From JBOICV01 sp050740255 (GTDB lineage Bacteria > Pseudomonadota > Gammaproteobacteria > Nevskiales > JBOICV01): a stretch of DNA of 64,000 nucleotides. The translations under genes and the position numbers were made by a program. This document shows, one piece after another, positions 1 through 9,159 of this stretch (the first letter of the stretch is position 1; each line of letters begins with the position of its first letter). Below the pieces are notes generated by a model, which had not been told where the DNA came from, did no database searches, and saw nothing but the letters and a program-made list of their open reading frames with translations. Location of the stretch: NCBI GenBank assembly GCA_050740255.1, contig JBOICV010000139.1, positions 4,175 to 68,174 on the forward strand. The letters run 5' to 3'.

Positions 1-235
1 CGAGTTTCAGCTCCAGCCGCGCTGGCCACACGCAAAGCCGCTGTCCCGCATCCTGGTAAGCGGGTGGACATAACTGCTGTTCCGCTCCGTGCAGCACCCA
101 GCCGACCCAGGGCTTGAGTGGCTCTGGCACGTCGGCGCGTGCCAGGGGCACGGCCTGCGCCGCGCCGCCGAGGGATAGCGCGCAGCTCAACGCAGCGCAA
201 CGCAGTAGCTCTGGTGTGGGACGCCGGGATGGCAC
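1..235 (-). CDS. N-terminus of unidentified exported protein (partial)
   Basis: The reading frame starts at a GTG five bases after the gspE stop, with an AAGG Shine-Dalgarno 7 nt upstream, and runs off the left edge of the window (about 78 residues visible). The N-terminus looks like a secretion signal: basic residues (VPSRRP), a hydrophobic stretch (ALSCALSLGGAAQA) and a likely cleavage site after AQA. The mature part begins with LKPWVGWVLHG and contains two cysteines. The tight spacing implies translation in the same operon as gspE. I do not recognise a named family; it resembles the starts of long uncharacterised periplasmic proteins. Function is unknown, and a link to type II secretion is inferred only from position. 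Confidence 0.6.
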   Translation of the reverse strand, partial: MPSRRPTPELLRCAALSCALSLGGAAQAVPLARADVPEPLKPWVGWVLHGAEQQLCPPAYQDAGQRLCVWPARLELKL

Positions 236-239
236 CGTG

Positions 240-1718
240 TCAGCCTTCGCGCGTCACGCGCAGCACTTCTTCCAGCGTGGTTTCGCCGGCCAGGATGCGC
301 CGCCGGCCGTCGTCGTTGATGCTGGGCGAGGTTTTTCGCGCGTGCGCCTCCAGCGTGGGCTCCGCTGTACCGTCATGAATCAAAGTGCGCATCGTATCGT
401 CCAGCGCAATCAGCTCGTAGATTCCGGTGCGGCCGCGGTAACCCAGATGATTGCAGGCCGGACAACCGACCGCGTGTTGCAGATTGATCTCGCGCTCATC
501 CTTGATTTTGAGCAGTTCACGTTCGCGCTTGTCGGCCGGACTGGACTTCTTGCAGGCCGGGCAGAGCACGCGCACCAGGCGCTGGGCCATCAGCCCGATC
601 ATGCTGGACGCCAGCAGAAAAGGTTCCACGCCCATATCGCGCAGGCGGAGAATGGCGCCGACCGCGGTATTGGTATGCAAGGTCGAGAGCACCAGATGGC
701 CGGTAAGCGAGGCCTGTACCGCAATCTCGGCGGTTTCCAGATCACGCACCTCACCGACCATGATCACGTCCGGGTCCTGGCGCAAATAGGCGCGCAGGCC
801 GCGCGCAAAAGTCAGTTCAACTTTGAGATTGACCTGCATCTGGCTGATGCCGTCAATGTAGTACTCGATCGGGTCCTCGACGGTGAGGATGTTGCGCGAC
901 TTGTCATTGATGCGCGACAGTGAAGCATAGAGCGTGGTGGTTTTCCCGGATCCAGTCGGGCCGGTAACGAGAATGATGCCGTGCGGGCGATGAATCAGCT
1001 CGTCCATCACCTGCATGGTCTTTACGTCCATGCCGAGATGACCGAGGTCGAGCCGGCCGATTTGCTTGTCGAGCAGGCGCAACACCACCCGTTCGCCGTG
1101 GCCGGCCGGTACGGTGGAGACCCGCACGTCCACGGCGCGGCCGGCCAGTCGCAGCGAGATGCGGCCATCCTGCGGCAGACGCTTCTCGGCGATGTCCAGT
1201 TTGGCCAGCACTTTTACGCGCGACACGATTTGCGCCGCCAGGCCCTTGGGCGGCGTCAGCACTTCGCGCAGCACCCCGTCCACGCGGAAGCGCACCACCA
1301 GCTTGGATTCGTAAGGCTCGATATGGATGTCGGACGCGTTCTGCTTGATCGCTTCGGTCAGCAGCGCATTGATCAAGCGGATGATCGGCGCATCGTCCTG
1401 ACTTTCCGCCAGGTCTTCGGGTTCGGCCAGCGCCTGCGCCGCACTGGAAAGGTCCAGCTCGTCGTCAATGTCCTGAATCGCCAACATCGCATCCGCACTC
1501 TGCTCGGAGTAAGTGCGTTGCAGCAGCCGGTCGAATTCCTCGGTGGAGACCTGACGCGGTCGCACGGAGCGGCCCAGATAGCGGCGCAGCTCGGTCAGCG
1601 CCTGCACCGTCGTGCCGGCGCGGCAGATGACTTCCAGTTGCTCCGCCTGCTGCTCGCCCAACAGGACTCCGTGCCGCTTCGCAAAGGCAAAGGGCAGGCT
1701 GCGGACCGCCTCCGTCAT
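240..1718 (-). CDS. gspE: Type II secretion ATPase GspE
   Basis: Cytoplasmic ATPase that energises pseudopilus assembly in the type II secretion system. The 492-residue protein has an N-terminal GspE/MshE-like region, the Asp-box region (SDIHIEP at about 129-135), a Walker A motif GPTGSGKT at 253-260, and a C-terminal zinc-binding subdomain with two CPAC pairs before GYRGRTGIYEL. Length and motif order match GspE rather than PilB, which is longer. Its ATG overlaps the gspD stop as ATGA (1715-1718), indicating translational coupling. Only C, D and E of the core secretion genes lie in this window; gspF onward must be elsewhere or beyond the edge. Confidence 0.95.
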   Translation of the reverse strand: MTEAVRSLPFAFAKRHGVLLGEQQAEQLEVICRAGTTVQALTELRRYLGRSVRPRQVSTEEFDRLLQRTYSEQSADAMLAIQDIDDELDLSSAAQALAEPEDLAESQDDAPIIRLINALLTEAIKQNASDIHIEPYESKLVVRFRVDGVLREVLTPPKGLAAQIVSRVKVLAKLDIAEKRLPQDGRISLRLAGRAVDVRVSTVPAGHGERVVLRLLDKQIGRLDLGHLGMDVKTMQVMDELIHRPHGIILVTGPTGSGKTTTLYASLSRINDKSRNILTVEDPIEYYIDGISQMQVNLKVELTFARGLRAYLRQDPDVIMVGEVRDLETAEIAVQASLTGHLVLSTLHTNTAVGAILRLRDMGVEPFLLASSMIGLMAQRLVRVLCPACKKSSPADKRERELLKIKDEREINLQHAVGCPACNHLGYRGRTGIYELIALDDTMRTLIHDGTAEPTLEAHARKTSPSINDDGRRRILAGETTLEEVLRVTREG

Positions 1719-3787
1719 CGGGGTGGAGATGAGCTGCCGTTGGACTTGAAGGACGGCGGTTCCGGCACCGGGCTGACCGGCGAAGTGCGCCCGTCAGGCG
1801 CCGGCGGAATGGGCGCCGCCGCTCCGGAGGGAGGTCCCGATCCTGACGGAAGCGTTTCCGGCAGCAGGGCCTTTTCTTTCTTGCGTATCATCAAGGTCGT
1901 ATCGTCAATATTCTCGAGCTGTTTGCTACGCACGAAGTCGTACTTGCGGCGCGTGTAGTAATCCGCCTGGACGTTGCTGCGCAGAATGACCGGCCGGATA
2001 AAGACCATCAGGTTCTGCTTGTTGTTCCGCACGGATTGCGACTTGAACAGATTGCCGATTATGGGGATGTCGCCCAGCAGTGGAATCTTGGTCTCGTTTT
2101 CCGTCACGTTGTCGTCGATCAGGCCGCCCAGCACCAGCGTGGCGCCGCTTTCCACCAGCACCACAGTCGAGATGGTGCGTCTATTCGTGATCAAGTCCTG
2201 GGCCTGACTCTGGCCCGAGCCGCCAGCGGCGATGCTGGAGGTTTCCTGTTCGATCTTGAGCTGTACCGTATCACCCTCGTTGATCTGCGGTGTGATCTTG
2301 AGTGTCAGGCCGACGTCGCGGCGCTCGATGGTCTGGAACGGGTTGACCGCACCCGGCGTGCCGGAGCCAGTGTTGGTGAATGAGCCGGTGAGAAAGGGTA
2401 CTTCCTGGCCCACTTTGATCTCGGCTTCCTCGTTATCCAGCGTAATCAAGGTGGGCGTCGACAGAATATTGGTGTTGCCATCGCCCGCCAGCGCGCGCAG
2501 CAAAAACACGAACTCCGTACCGTCCTTGGAATAGCCGCCCGCGAGGTTCAGGCCGCTGCGCAGCAGGCCTGCAGGACTGCCGGCCGCCACCGCCGCCGCG
2601 ACCTGTGCCGGATCCAGGCTTAGCAAACCGGCTGCGGCGATATCCTCGTTGTCGAAGACGGCGAAATCAATACCCAGGTCGCGCTGCTTGTTGATACTCA
2701 CCTCCGCGATGATGGCTTCGACCAGCACCTGCGCGCGACGGATGTCGAGTTGCTCGATGACGCTCTTGATCGCGCGCATGGTTTTCGGCGGCGCCGTGAT
2801 CACCAGTGCGTTGGTATCCGGGTCCGGCAGAATACGTACGCCCGGAAAACTGCCGCCACCGCCGGAGGAGGTCGCACCACCCGCTGCCGCGGCTTTGGCC
2901 GCCGTGGCGGCGCCTTCGCCCACTTGCACCTGCTCGGCGTAACCCTCAAGAATTTTGGCGAGGTCTTCGGCTTTGGCATAGCGCAGATAAACCACCTGCG
3001 TGCCGCCAGCCTGTTCCACCGGTGTATCGAGATGGGTGATGATGCTGCGCACACGCAAGCGTTCGCTCTTGTCGCCGCTGATCAGGACGCTATTGGTGCG
3101 TTCGTCGGCGATCACGGCCACGCCCTGTGCGCTGGGATCGGTTTTCTTCGCCTCGGCGCCAAGGTTAAGGCCGGTGACCACACGCACGATCTCGGCGGCG
3201 CTGGCATTTTCCAGCGATACGACCTCGATCTCGGCGTCGCCGGTCTGATCCATCCGCTCGATGATCTGCGTCATGCGCTTCACATTGGCGGAACGGTCGG
3301 AAATGATCAGCATATTGGCCGGCGCGTAGGCGGCGAGATGTCCCGCCTGCGGCACCAGGGGGCGCAGAATAGCGACCAGCTGAGTGGACGAGACGTTCTT
3401 CAACTCGATCACCTGGGTGACCATATCTTCATAACGTCGGCCATCGCTGACGGCAGCGCCGGCTTCCTGTTTGGCGATAATTTCCGGCACGATCTTGGTC
3501 ACATCACCCGCCGGGATGGCGGCAAAGCCATGCACTTGCAGAATGGAGAGGAAGGTGGCGTAAACGCCCTCGGCATCCATCGGGGTGGCCGAGATCACGG
3601 TTACGTTGGCTTTCACCCGCGGATCCACCACGAAATTGCGGCCGGTGAGTTCGCTCACGGTCGCAATCAGCGTGGCGATGTCGGCGTCCTGAAAATTGAG
3701 GGTGAAATCCTCCTGCGCCTGCGCGGCCAGCGTGGCGAGCAACGCCACGCCTCCGGCGAGAATCAGCGCACGCATAGGCTTGAACAT
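1715..3787 (-). CDS. gspD: Type II secretion secretin GspD
   Basis: Outer membrane secretin that forms the exit pore of the type II secretion system. It is 690 residues with an N-terminal signal peptide (LILAGGVALLATLAAQAQ), then an N0 domain (DFTLNFQDADIATLIATVSE), repeated KH-like N1-N3 domains with a Gly/Ala/Ser-rich linker around 290-310, and the C-terminal secretin domain (VEAIIAEVSI, VPFLTGS, LVLGGLI, PLLGDIPIIGNLF). The C-terminal tail is proline-rich. Size is normal for GspD. It lies 13 bp downstream of gspC and overlaps gspE by 4 bp, so the three are almost certainly cotranscribed. Confidence 0.96.
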   Translation of the reverse strand: MFKPMRALILAGGVALLATLAAQAQEDFTLNFQDADIATLIATVSELTGRNFVVDPRVKANVTVISATPMDAEGVYATFLSILQVHGFAAIPAGDVTKIVPEIIAKQEAGAAVSDGRRYEDMVTQVIELKNVSSTQLVAILRPLVPQAGHLAAYAPANMLIISDRSANVKRMTQIIERMDQTGDAEIEVVSLENASAAEIVRVVTGLNLGAEAKKTDPSAQGVAVIADERTNSVLISGDKSERLRVRSIITHLDTPVEQAGGTQVVYLRYAKAEDLAKILEGYAEQVQVGEGAATAAKAAAAGGATSSGGGGSFPGVRILPDPDTNALVITAPPKTMRAIKSVIEQLDIRRAQVLVEAIIAEVSINKQRDLGIDFAVFDNEDIAAAGLLSLDPAQVAAAVAAGSPAGLLRSGLNLAGGYSKDGTEFVFLLRALAGDGNTNILSTPTLITLDNEEAEIKVGQEVPFLTGSFTNTGSGTPGAVNPFQTIERRDVGLTLKITPQINEGDTVQLKIEQETSSIAAGGSGQSQAQDLITNRRTISTVVLVESGATLVLGGLIDDNVTENETKIPLLGDIPIIGNLFKSQSVRNNKQNLMVFIRPVILRSNVQADYYTRRKYDFVRSKQLENIDDTTLMIRKKEKALLPETLPSGSGPPSGAAAPIPPAPDGRTSPVSPVPEPPSFKSNGSSSPPR

Positions 3788-3800
3788 TCGTTATCTCTAG

Positions 3801-4685
3801 TTATTGCAGGTTGACGTTGACCGTTCGTGTCTGACCGGCGCGTTCCAAAGTCAGGGTAAGGCTGCTGGCCTGCGCCAGAGTACTCAGCATTTGCAGACTT
3901 TTGGCCGGATCGTCCAAGGTCACGCCGTTGACGCTGGTCACCAACTCTCCGGCCTGCAGTCCCAAATTACCGAACAGCTCCCGGTTCTTGCCGGGATACA
4001 AGCGGTAACCCTGCAGCTTGCCTTCATTGTAAACGGGCTGGATGCGGATGTATTCCCCGGCCTTGGCCGGGTTGGCGAGAATCTGCTCGCGCACGCTCTT
4101 GAGTTCGGTCAGCGTACCGGGCGCGAGTCCGCCTGGCGGCGCTACGGCGGGGAGGGCAGCGGTGTTCGGCAGGCTGGGCGATTTATTCGGCTCCAGCCGT
4201 AGCGTTTCGTAGCGGCCGTTGCGCAAGAGAATGACGCGATCGGCGTAAATCGCGGAAATCTTGACGCCGCCCGGCAAGTCATCGTCAATCGCGTAGGAGC
4301 GTTGTTTCCCGGCGCTGTCCTTGATCAGCGCGCGCGATTCTTCCGGCACCGTCGCGGCGAAGATGCCGGTCAGGATCAGATTCAGGCGGGTGTCGGGCGC
4401 TTCCAACTTAATGTCGGTCGTCGTGGGACTGAGCTCGCGCACGCCGAATAAATGGGTGGAAAGAACTGCTCCGACATCGCTCTGCGCCGTCAGCGGTACT
4501 GGCAAGCCAGCCGAATTGCCAGCGCCGGGACCTGAATCATTTGAGTTGACCGGCACCAGGAGCCAGAAGAGCTGTGCCGCGGTGAAGGCCAGCAGTGCAA
4601 TTAAAGCGAGGTTAATCCAGGGCAGCACACGCTGGCTGGCGGCATCCCAATCGAGGGTCTGCAGTCGGGCGACTGTTAGATTCAT
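3801..4685 (-). CDS. gspC: Type II secretion inner membrane protein GspC
   Basis: Inner membrane anchor that contacts the secretin. The 294-residue sequence has a short cytoplasmic segment, one transmembrane helix (about 25-47, WINLALIALLAFTAAQLFWLL), a homology-region (HR) domain (about 95-165, LILTGIFAATVPEESRALI) and a C-terminal PDZ-like domain (about 205-290, including GLQAGELVTSVNGVTLDDP). This order defines GspC. ATG at 4685 is the only plausible start. A TTGACA-like hexamer lies upstream on the minus strand near 4755-4760, but I see no convincing -10 box, so a separate promoter is not established. Confidence 0.93.
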   Translation of the reverse strand: MNLTVARLQTLDWDAASQRVLPWINLALIALLAFTAAQLFWLLVPVNSNDSGPGAGNSAGLPVPLTAQSDVGAVLSTHLFGVRELSPTTTDIKLEAPDTRLNLILTGIFAATVPEESRALIKDSAGKQRSYAIDDDLPGGVKISAIYADRVILLRNGRYETLRLEPNKSPSLPNTAALPAVAPPGGLAPGTLTELKSVREQILANPAKAGEYIRIQPVYNEGKLQGYRLYPGKNRELFGNLGLQAGELVTSVNGVTLDDPAKSLQMLSTLAQASSLTLTLERAGQTRTVNVNLQ

Positions 4686-4814
4686 ACGGGTAATCGAGTG
4701 CGCGGGCTGGCCGCGTCAGTTTCCACTTGCGACTTCATCACTAAATGCCTGAACTGTCAAAAAAATACCAGACGTTGAGCGGACCGTGGTTTGTGACTGC
4801 GGCGGCGTCATTGC

Positions 4815-5390
4815 TTATTGGGCTGCGGCAGGAGCGGCTGGTGTACTTTCAAGGGGCGCGGGCGTAACAACGGCGGGCGGCTTGGCGTAAGGTTGCGGTA
4901 GCGGTGCGTCGGCGCCCCGTGTAGGCGGTGTGGCGGCATCATTTTCCCGCGCATCACGCTTGAGCCGTTGCACTTTTTCCTCACCGCGGTGCTCAAACAC
5001 CACACGGTCTTTCTGCACTTCTTTCACCAACAAACCGCTTTCCGGCTGCTGGCCGGTGACATACCACTTGCTCTGTCCATCCGGCCCCCGCAGCAGGGCG
5101 CGCGAAGCGGTCGGCGGATTGCTGACAAAGGTTGCCTGCAGCCGATAACCGGTTTCATCCACCGGCGCCGGGTCTGGTGGCGCTGTTTCAAGTGGCAGCT
5201 CCGGATCGAGCACCGGGGCCGAGCTGGCTTCAACCAGGACGGGGAGCGCTGGTGTGGCAGCGGGCATCTCGTCGACGCCGAGACCGAAACGCTGCATGAT
5301 GATCTGGGCTGCAATCACCCCCACGACCACCACGCAGCAGCCCGCGAGCAAGCGCAGAACGGTGAGGACGGCGGAACCCTGCTGGGACAT
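4815..5390 (-). CDS. HR-domain inner membrane protein of the type II secretion locus
   Basis: A 191-residue protein with one N-terminal membrane helix (LAGCCVVVVGVIAAQIIMQ), a Pro/Ala-rich linker, a small beta domain resembling the HR domain of GspC/PilP (GYRLQATFVSNPPTASRALL ... GLLVKEVQKDRVVFEHRGE), and a Pro/Ala-rich tail. It lacks a PDZ domain. It sits 129 bp upstream of gspC in the same direction, so a type II secretion role is likely. I chose ATG 5390; an in-frame TTG at 5405 is less likely. It could be a truncated GspC paralogue or a PulP/GspP-like accessory protein; I cannot separate these. Confidence 0.75.
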   Translation of the reverse strand: MSQQGSAVLTVLRLLAGCCVVVVGVIAAQIIMQRFGLGVDEMPAATPALPVLVEASSAPVLDPELPLETAPPDPAPVDETGYRLQATFVSNPPTASRALLRGPDGQSKWYVTGQQPESGLLVKEVQKDRVVFEHRGEEKVQRLKRDARENDAATPPTRGADAPLPQPYAKPPAVVTPAPLESTPAAPAAAQ

Positions 5391-5492
5391 GTCGGGGACA
5401 CTCAAGACGGGTCAGGCAAATTATAATGATGTCATGAGGCGCAAACCGTCCGATCGAGCGGAGGACGCAGCCAAGTCGGCAGATTTGACGAT

Positions 5493-5813
5493 ATGACGAC
5501 GTCCGCTCCGGTCAAGCAGGCATTGCCGGTACTTAAGCCGGCGGCTGATGCCGTGGTGCGTTCACCCCCCCTGTATAAGGTGATAATGCTGAACGACGAC
5601 TACACGCCGATGGACTTCGTGATCCAGGTGCTGCAGAGTTTCTTTAGTCTGGCACATACGCGGGCGGTGCAAGTCATGCTGGAAGTGCACACCAAGGGCA
5701 AGGCGGTCGCAGGCGTGTACGCGGCGGAAATCGCCGAGAGTCGCGCGCTGCAGGTCAATAACTATTCGCGTAAGAACCAGCATCCTTTGCTATGCGTGCT
5801 GGAGCGGGCGTAG
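5493..5813 (+). CDS. clpS: ClpS adaptor for N-end rule proteolysis
   Basis: Small adaptor that binds proteins with destabilising N-termini and delivers them to ClpAP. The 106-residue protein has a variable N-terminal extension and the conserved ClpS core: PPLYKVIMLNDDYTPMDFV, then VMLEVHTKGKAVAG (containing the HxxG-type ligand site) and the C-terminal strand ending LLCVLERA. It is followed after 3 bp by clpA, the standard pair. The divergent neighbour is the HR-domain secretion protein, leaving about 100 bp for promoters; a TATAAT-like sequence is at 5422-5427, without a clear -35 partner. Confidence 0.96.
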   Translation: MTTSAPVKQALPVLKPAADAVVRSPPLYKVIMLNDDYTPMDFVIQVLQSFFSLAHTRAVQVMLEVHTKGKAVAGVYAAEIAESRALQVNNYSRKNQHPLLCVLERA

Positions 5814-5816
5814 GCG

Positions 5817-8081
5817 ATGCTGAGCAACGAACTGCAAGTAGCCCTCGACGCGGCCTTTGCCGCCGCGCGCAAGCACTCGCACGAATTTCTAACGGTCGAG
5901 CACCTGTTGCTCGCCATTCTCGATCATGGTCCGGTCGGCGAGGTGCTGAAAGCCTGCAACGGCCGGCTGGAGCCGATGCGTGAGGAACTCAGGAATTACC
6001 TCGCGCAAAACGTGCCGGTGCTGAGCGAGGGCAGCCGTGCGCAGGAAGTGCAACCCACCCAGGGGTTCCAGCGCGTGTTGCAGCGCGCGGTATATCACGT
6101 GCAATCCGCCGGCCGCAAGGAAGTCAGCCCCCTGCATGTGCTGGTCGCGATTTTTGGCGAGCAGGACAGCCATGCCGCGCACCTGCTGGACGGGCAGGGC
6201 ATCACGCGGCTGGACGTAGTCAATTCTCTCTCGCATGGCTCCGGCAAATTGGCCGTGCCGGCCGAACCGGCACCCACGATAAAACGCGAAGAGACTGAGG
6301 CCGAGCCGGGCGGCAAATCGCTGGAGCAGTTCACCGTCAATCTGAACGCGAAGGCGACAGCCGGCCGGATCGATCCCTTGATCGGGCGCAGCCTGGAACT
6401 GGAGCGGCTGGCGCAGACCCTGTGCCGGCGGCGCAAGAATAATCCGCTGCTGGTCGGCGAGGCCGGCGTCGGCAAGACCGCGATCGTCGAGGGCCTGGCG
6501 CGCAATATCGTGGATAAGCGCGTACCGCAGGCGATTGCCGGATGCGTGTTGTACGCGCTGGACCTGGGCGCACTGGTGGCCGGCACCAAGTACCGCGGTG
6601 ATTTCGAGAAACGTCTCAAGGGCGTGTTGTCAGAATTACAGGGGCAGCGCGGCGCGGTGCTGTTTGTGGACGAAATTCACATGCTGATCGGGGCGGGCGC
6701 GGCTTCCGGCGGCGTGATGGATGCAGCCAATCTGGTCAAGCCCCTGCTGGCCTCGGGTGAGTTGCGCTGTATCGGCGCCACCACTTACTCCGAGTTCCGT
6801 AATGTGTTCGAGAAGGACCGCGCGCTGGCGCGGCGCTTTCAGAAGATCGACGTGCCGGAACCCACGCCGGACGACACGCTCGAAATTCTGCGCGGCCTCA
6901 AACCGCATTTCGAGGCGCACCACGAGGTCAGCTACACGCCGGCGGCTTTGGGCGCGGCGGTCAAGTTGTCGGCGCGGCATATCAATGAGCGTTTTCTGCC
7001 GGACAAGGCGATTGACGTGATCGATGAGGCCGGCGCCCGTCTGCGGCTGGTGGACGGCGCGCGCCGCCGCCGCACAGTGCGCGTGCGCGACATCGAGGAA
7101 ACCGTGGCGCGCATGGCGCGAATTCCGGCGCATCACGTTTCTGCCTCAGATCGCAACTTATTGCGCAACCTTGACGCTGAGCTGAAACGCGTGTTGTTTG
7201 GCCAGGATGCGGCGGTGGATCAAGTCGTAGCGGCTATCCGCATGGCGCGCTCGGGACTCGGGCCGCTGGAACGCCCGGTCGGTTCCTTCCTGTTTGCCGG
7301 CCCCACGGGCGTCGGCAAGACCGAACTGGCCAAACAAATGGCCGAGCATCTCGGCATAGAGTTTCTGCGCTTCGACATGTCGGAATACATGGAGCGGCAC
7401 ACCGTATCGCGCCTGATCGGCGCCCCGCCGGGATACGTCGGTTTCGACCAGGGCGGATTATTGACCGAAGCGGTGGTCAAGCATCCGCACGCCATCGTGC
7501 TGCTCGATGAAATCGAGAAGGCGCATCAGGACGTATACAACTTGCTGTTACAGGTGATGGATCACGGCCGGCTGACGGACAACAACGGCCGCCGCGCGGA
7601 TTTCCGCAACGTGATCTTGATCATGACCACCAACGCCGGCGCCGACCAGATGGCGCGCCGCGGCATCGGTTTCGCCGAGCAGGACCACAGCGGCGAGGGC
7701 CTGATGGCGGTCAACCGCGTGTTCAGCCCCGAGTTCCGCAACCGCATCGACGCCATCGTGCAATTCCTGCCCCTAGGCGCGGAGCAGGTGCTGCAGGTTG
7801 TGGACAAATTCCTGAAGGAATTGGAGCTGCAGCTTGCAGCCCAGCAGGTCGCGCTGCGGATAGAGGAGCCCGCGCGCCGCTGGCTGGCGGAACGCGGCTA
7901 TGACCGGCAAATGGGCGCCCGCCCGATGGGCCGCTTGATTCAGGATCAGATCCGTCGACCGCTGGCCGAGGAATTGCTGTTTGGCGATGCGGCCGAGAAG
8001 CGCGAAGTCTCGGTGAGTCTGGCCGAGGACGGCCAGAAGCTGGTGTTAAAGATCAAGGCCGAGGAAACCGCAGCGGCCTGA
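5817..8081 (+). CDS. clpA: ClpA, ATPase subunit of the ClpAP protease
   Basis: AAA+ unfoldase that feeds substrates to ClpP. The 754-residue protein carries the Clp N domain (1-145), a first AAA module with Walker A GEAGVGKT (214-221) and Walker B VLFVDEIH, and a second module with Walker A GPTGVGKT (495-502), VLLDEIE, and the ClpP-docking loop with IGF (near 618). Together with clpS directly upstream this is ClpA, not ClpB (no middle coiled coil) or ClpC. clpP is not in this window. The gene ends 14 bp before the stop of the convergent infA. Confidence 0.97.
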   Translation: MLSNELQVALDAAFAAARKHSHEFLTVEHLLLAILDHGPVGEVLKACNGRLEPMREELRNYLAQNVPVLSEGSRAQEVQPTQGFQRVLQRAVYHVQSAGRKEVSPLHVLVAIFGEQDSHAAHLLDGQGITRLDVVNSLSHGSGKLAVPAEPAPTIKREETEAEPGGKSLEQFTVNLNAKATAGRIDPLIGRSLELERLAQTLCRRRKNNPLLVGEAGVGKTAIVEGLARNIVDKRVPQAIAGCVLYALDLGALVAGTKYRGDFEKRLKGVLSELQGQRGAVLFVDEIHMLIGAGAASGGVMDAANLVKPLLASGELRCIGATTYSEFRNVFEKDRALARRFQKIDVPEPTPDDTLEILRGLKPHFEAHHEVSYTPAALGAAVKLSARHINERFLPDKAIDVIDEAGARLRLVDGARRRRTVRVRDIEETVARMARIPAHHVSASDRNLLRNLDAELKRVLFGQDAAVDQVVAAIRMARSGLGPLERPVGSFLFAGPTGVGKTELAKQMAEHLGIEFLRFDMSEYMERHTVSRLIGAPPGYVGFDQGGLLTEAVVKHPHAIVLLDEIEKAHQDVYNLLLQVMDHGRLTDNNGRRADFRNVILIMTTNAGADQMARRGIGFAEQDHSGEGLMAVNRVFSPEFRNRIDAIVQFLPLGAEQVLQVVDKFLKELELQLAAQQVALRIEEPARRWLAERGYDRQMGARPMGRLIQDQIRRPLAEELLFGDAAEKREVSVSLAEDGQKLVLKIKAEETAAA

Positions 8082-8095
8082 GCGGGGAACGGCCG

Positions 8096-8314
8096 CTAGC
8101 GGTCGCGGAAACTGATTCTGCCCTTGGTCAAATCGTAGGGCGTTAATTCCACTTTGACTTTGTCGCCGCGCAGAATGCGAATGTAGTGCTTGCGCATTTT
8201 GCCGGAGATATGCGCGATCACGGTGTGACCGTTTTCGAGCTGTACGCGGAAGGTGGTATTGGGCAGGGCTTCGATAACCGTGCCGTCCATTTCGATGACG
8301 TCTTCTTTGCCCAT
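8096..8314 (-). CDS. infA: Translation initiation factor IF-1
   Basis: Essential S1/OB-fold factor that binds the ribosomal A site during initiation. The 72-residue sequence is full length and highly conserved: MGKEDVIEMDGTVIEALPN, HTVIAHISGKMRKHYIRIL, and the C-terminal KGRISFRDR. Located between clpA and aat in opposite direction to clpA, the usual gammaproteobacterial arrangement. Confidence 0.98.
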   Translation of the reverse strand: MGKEDVIEMDGTVIEALPNTTFRVQLENGHTVIAHISGKMRKHYIRILRGDKVKVELTPYDLTKGRISFRDR

Positions 8315-8357
8315 GAGTTCCGCAGGTGGTTTAGAAGCGCGCGATTATCCGGCATGC

Positions 8358-9092
8358 TCACCCTCGCGGCAACTGCGCGGCGGCCGCAGGCGCATCGAGA
8401 TCGAAGCGCCAGACGCCGCGGATGGCAGTCAAACTCAGCGCCCGGGCAAGTTGCTTTAGAAACACGCTGCGCGGTAAATCCTCGGCGCCCAGCCGATAGA
8501 GGTGCGGTGAACTGACCTGGGCATCCAGCAGTTGAAAACCCCAGGACTCCAGCTGGCGGCACAGCCACACCAGCGCCAGCTTCGAAGCATCAGACTCGCG
8601 GCTAAACATGGATTCGCCAAAAAACATGCGGCCCAGCGCCACGCCGTATAGGCCGCCGATCAGCTTGCCCTCGCGCCACACTTCCACTGAATGCGCATCG
8701 CCTTGCTCGTGCAGCTTCTGGTACGCCGTACGCATTTGCGGCACCAGCCAGGTGCCGCGCTGGCCGCTGCGCGGCGCGGCACAAGCGCGCACGACCTCAG
8801 AGAAAGCGCGGTCCAGCGTGACCGCATAGTCGTCTTGACTCAGCGCACGCGCCAGACCACGCGAGATATGCAAAGCCTCTGTGCGGAACACGCAGCGCGG
8901 ATCGGGACACCACCACAGGATCGGCTCACCGGGATTGAACCAGGGGAACAGGCCGCGCGCATAAGCCGCGCGCAGGCGCGCAGGGCTTAAATCGCCGCCG
9001 GCCGCCAGCAGTCCATTGGGATAAACCAGCGCCTGCTCGGCTGGCGGAAATGCCTCCGGCGGGTCTTCTGGTTTCAGCCACGCTAGCGCCAC
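8358..9092 (-). CDS. aat: Leucyl/phenylalanyl-tRNA-protein transferase
   Basis: Adds Leu or Phe to N-terminal Arg/Lys of proteins, creating N-degrons recognised by ClpS; this links it functionally to clpS-clpA nearby. Family signatures present: FPPAEQALVYPNGLLAAGGDLS, GLFPWFNPGEPILWWCPDPR, GLYGVALGRMFFGESMFSR. I chose GTG at 9092, which has GGAG five bases upstream and gives 244 residues, normal for Aat. An in-frame TTG at 9149 would add 19 residues that do not look like the family. Confidence 0.93.
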   Translation of the reverse strand: MALAWLKPEDPPEAFPPAEQALVYPNGLLAAGGDLSPARLRAAYARGLFPWFNPGEPILWWCPDPRCVFRTEALHISRGLARALSQDDYAVTLDRAFSEVVRACAAPRSGQRGTWLVPQMRTAYQKLHEQGDAHSVEVWREGKLIGGLYGVALGRMFFGESMFSRESDASKLALVWLCRQLESWGFQLLDAQVSSPHLYRLGAEDLPRSVFLKQLARALSLTAIRGVWRFDLDAPAAAAQLPRG

Positions 9093-9159
9093 ATAAGCTC
9101 CAGACTTGCAGAAAACACAGAGCGTTTCAGCAAATCCTGGCCAACGCAAGCTCAGTTTT

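Noticed and set aside
981..1958. Long open frame on the plus strand across gspE/gspD
   Set aside because: It is antisense to strongly conserved genes, and GC-rich codon use creates such shadows.
2750..3814. 354-codon plus-strand frame opposite gspD
   Set aside because: Low-complexity His/Gly-rich product with no family features; the secretin on the other strand explains the DNA.
5420..5427. TATAAT box as clpS promoter
   Set aside because: No -35 hexamer at the proper distance on either strand.
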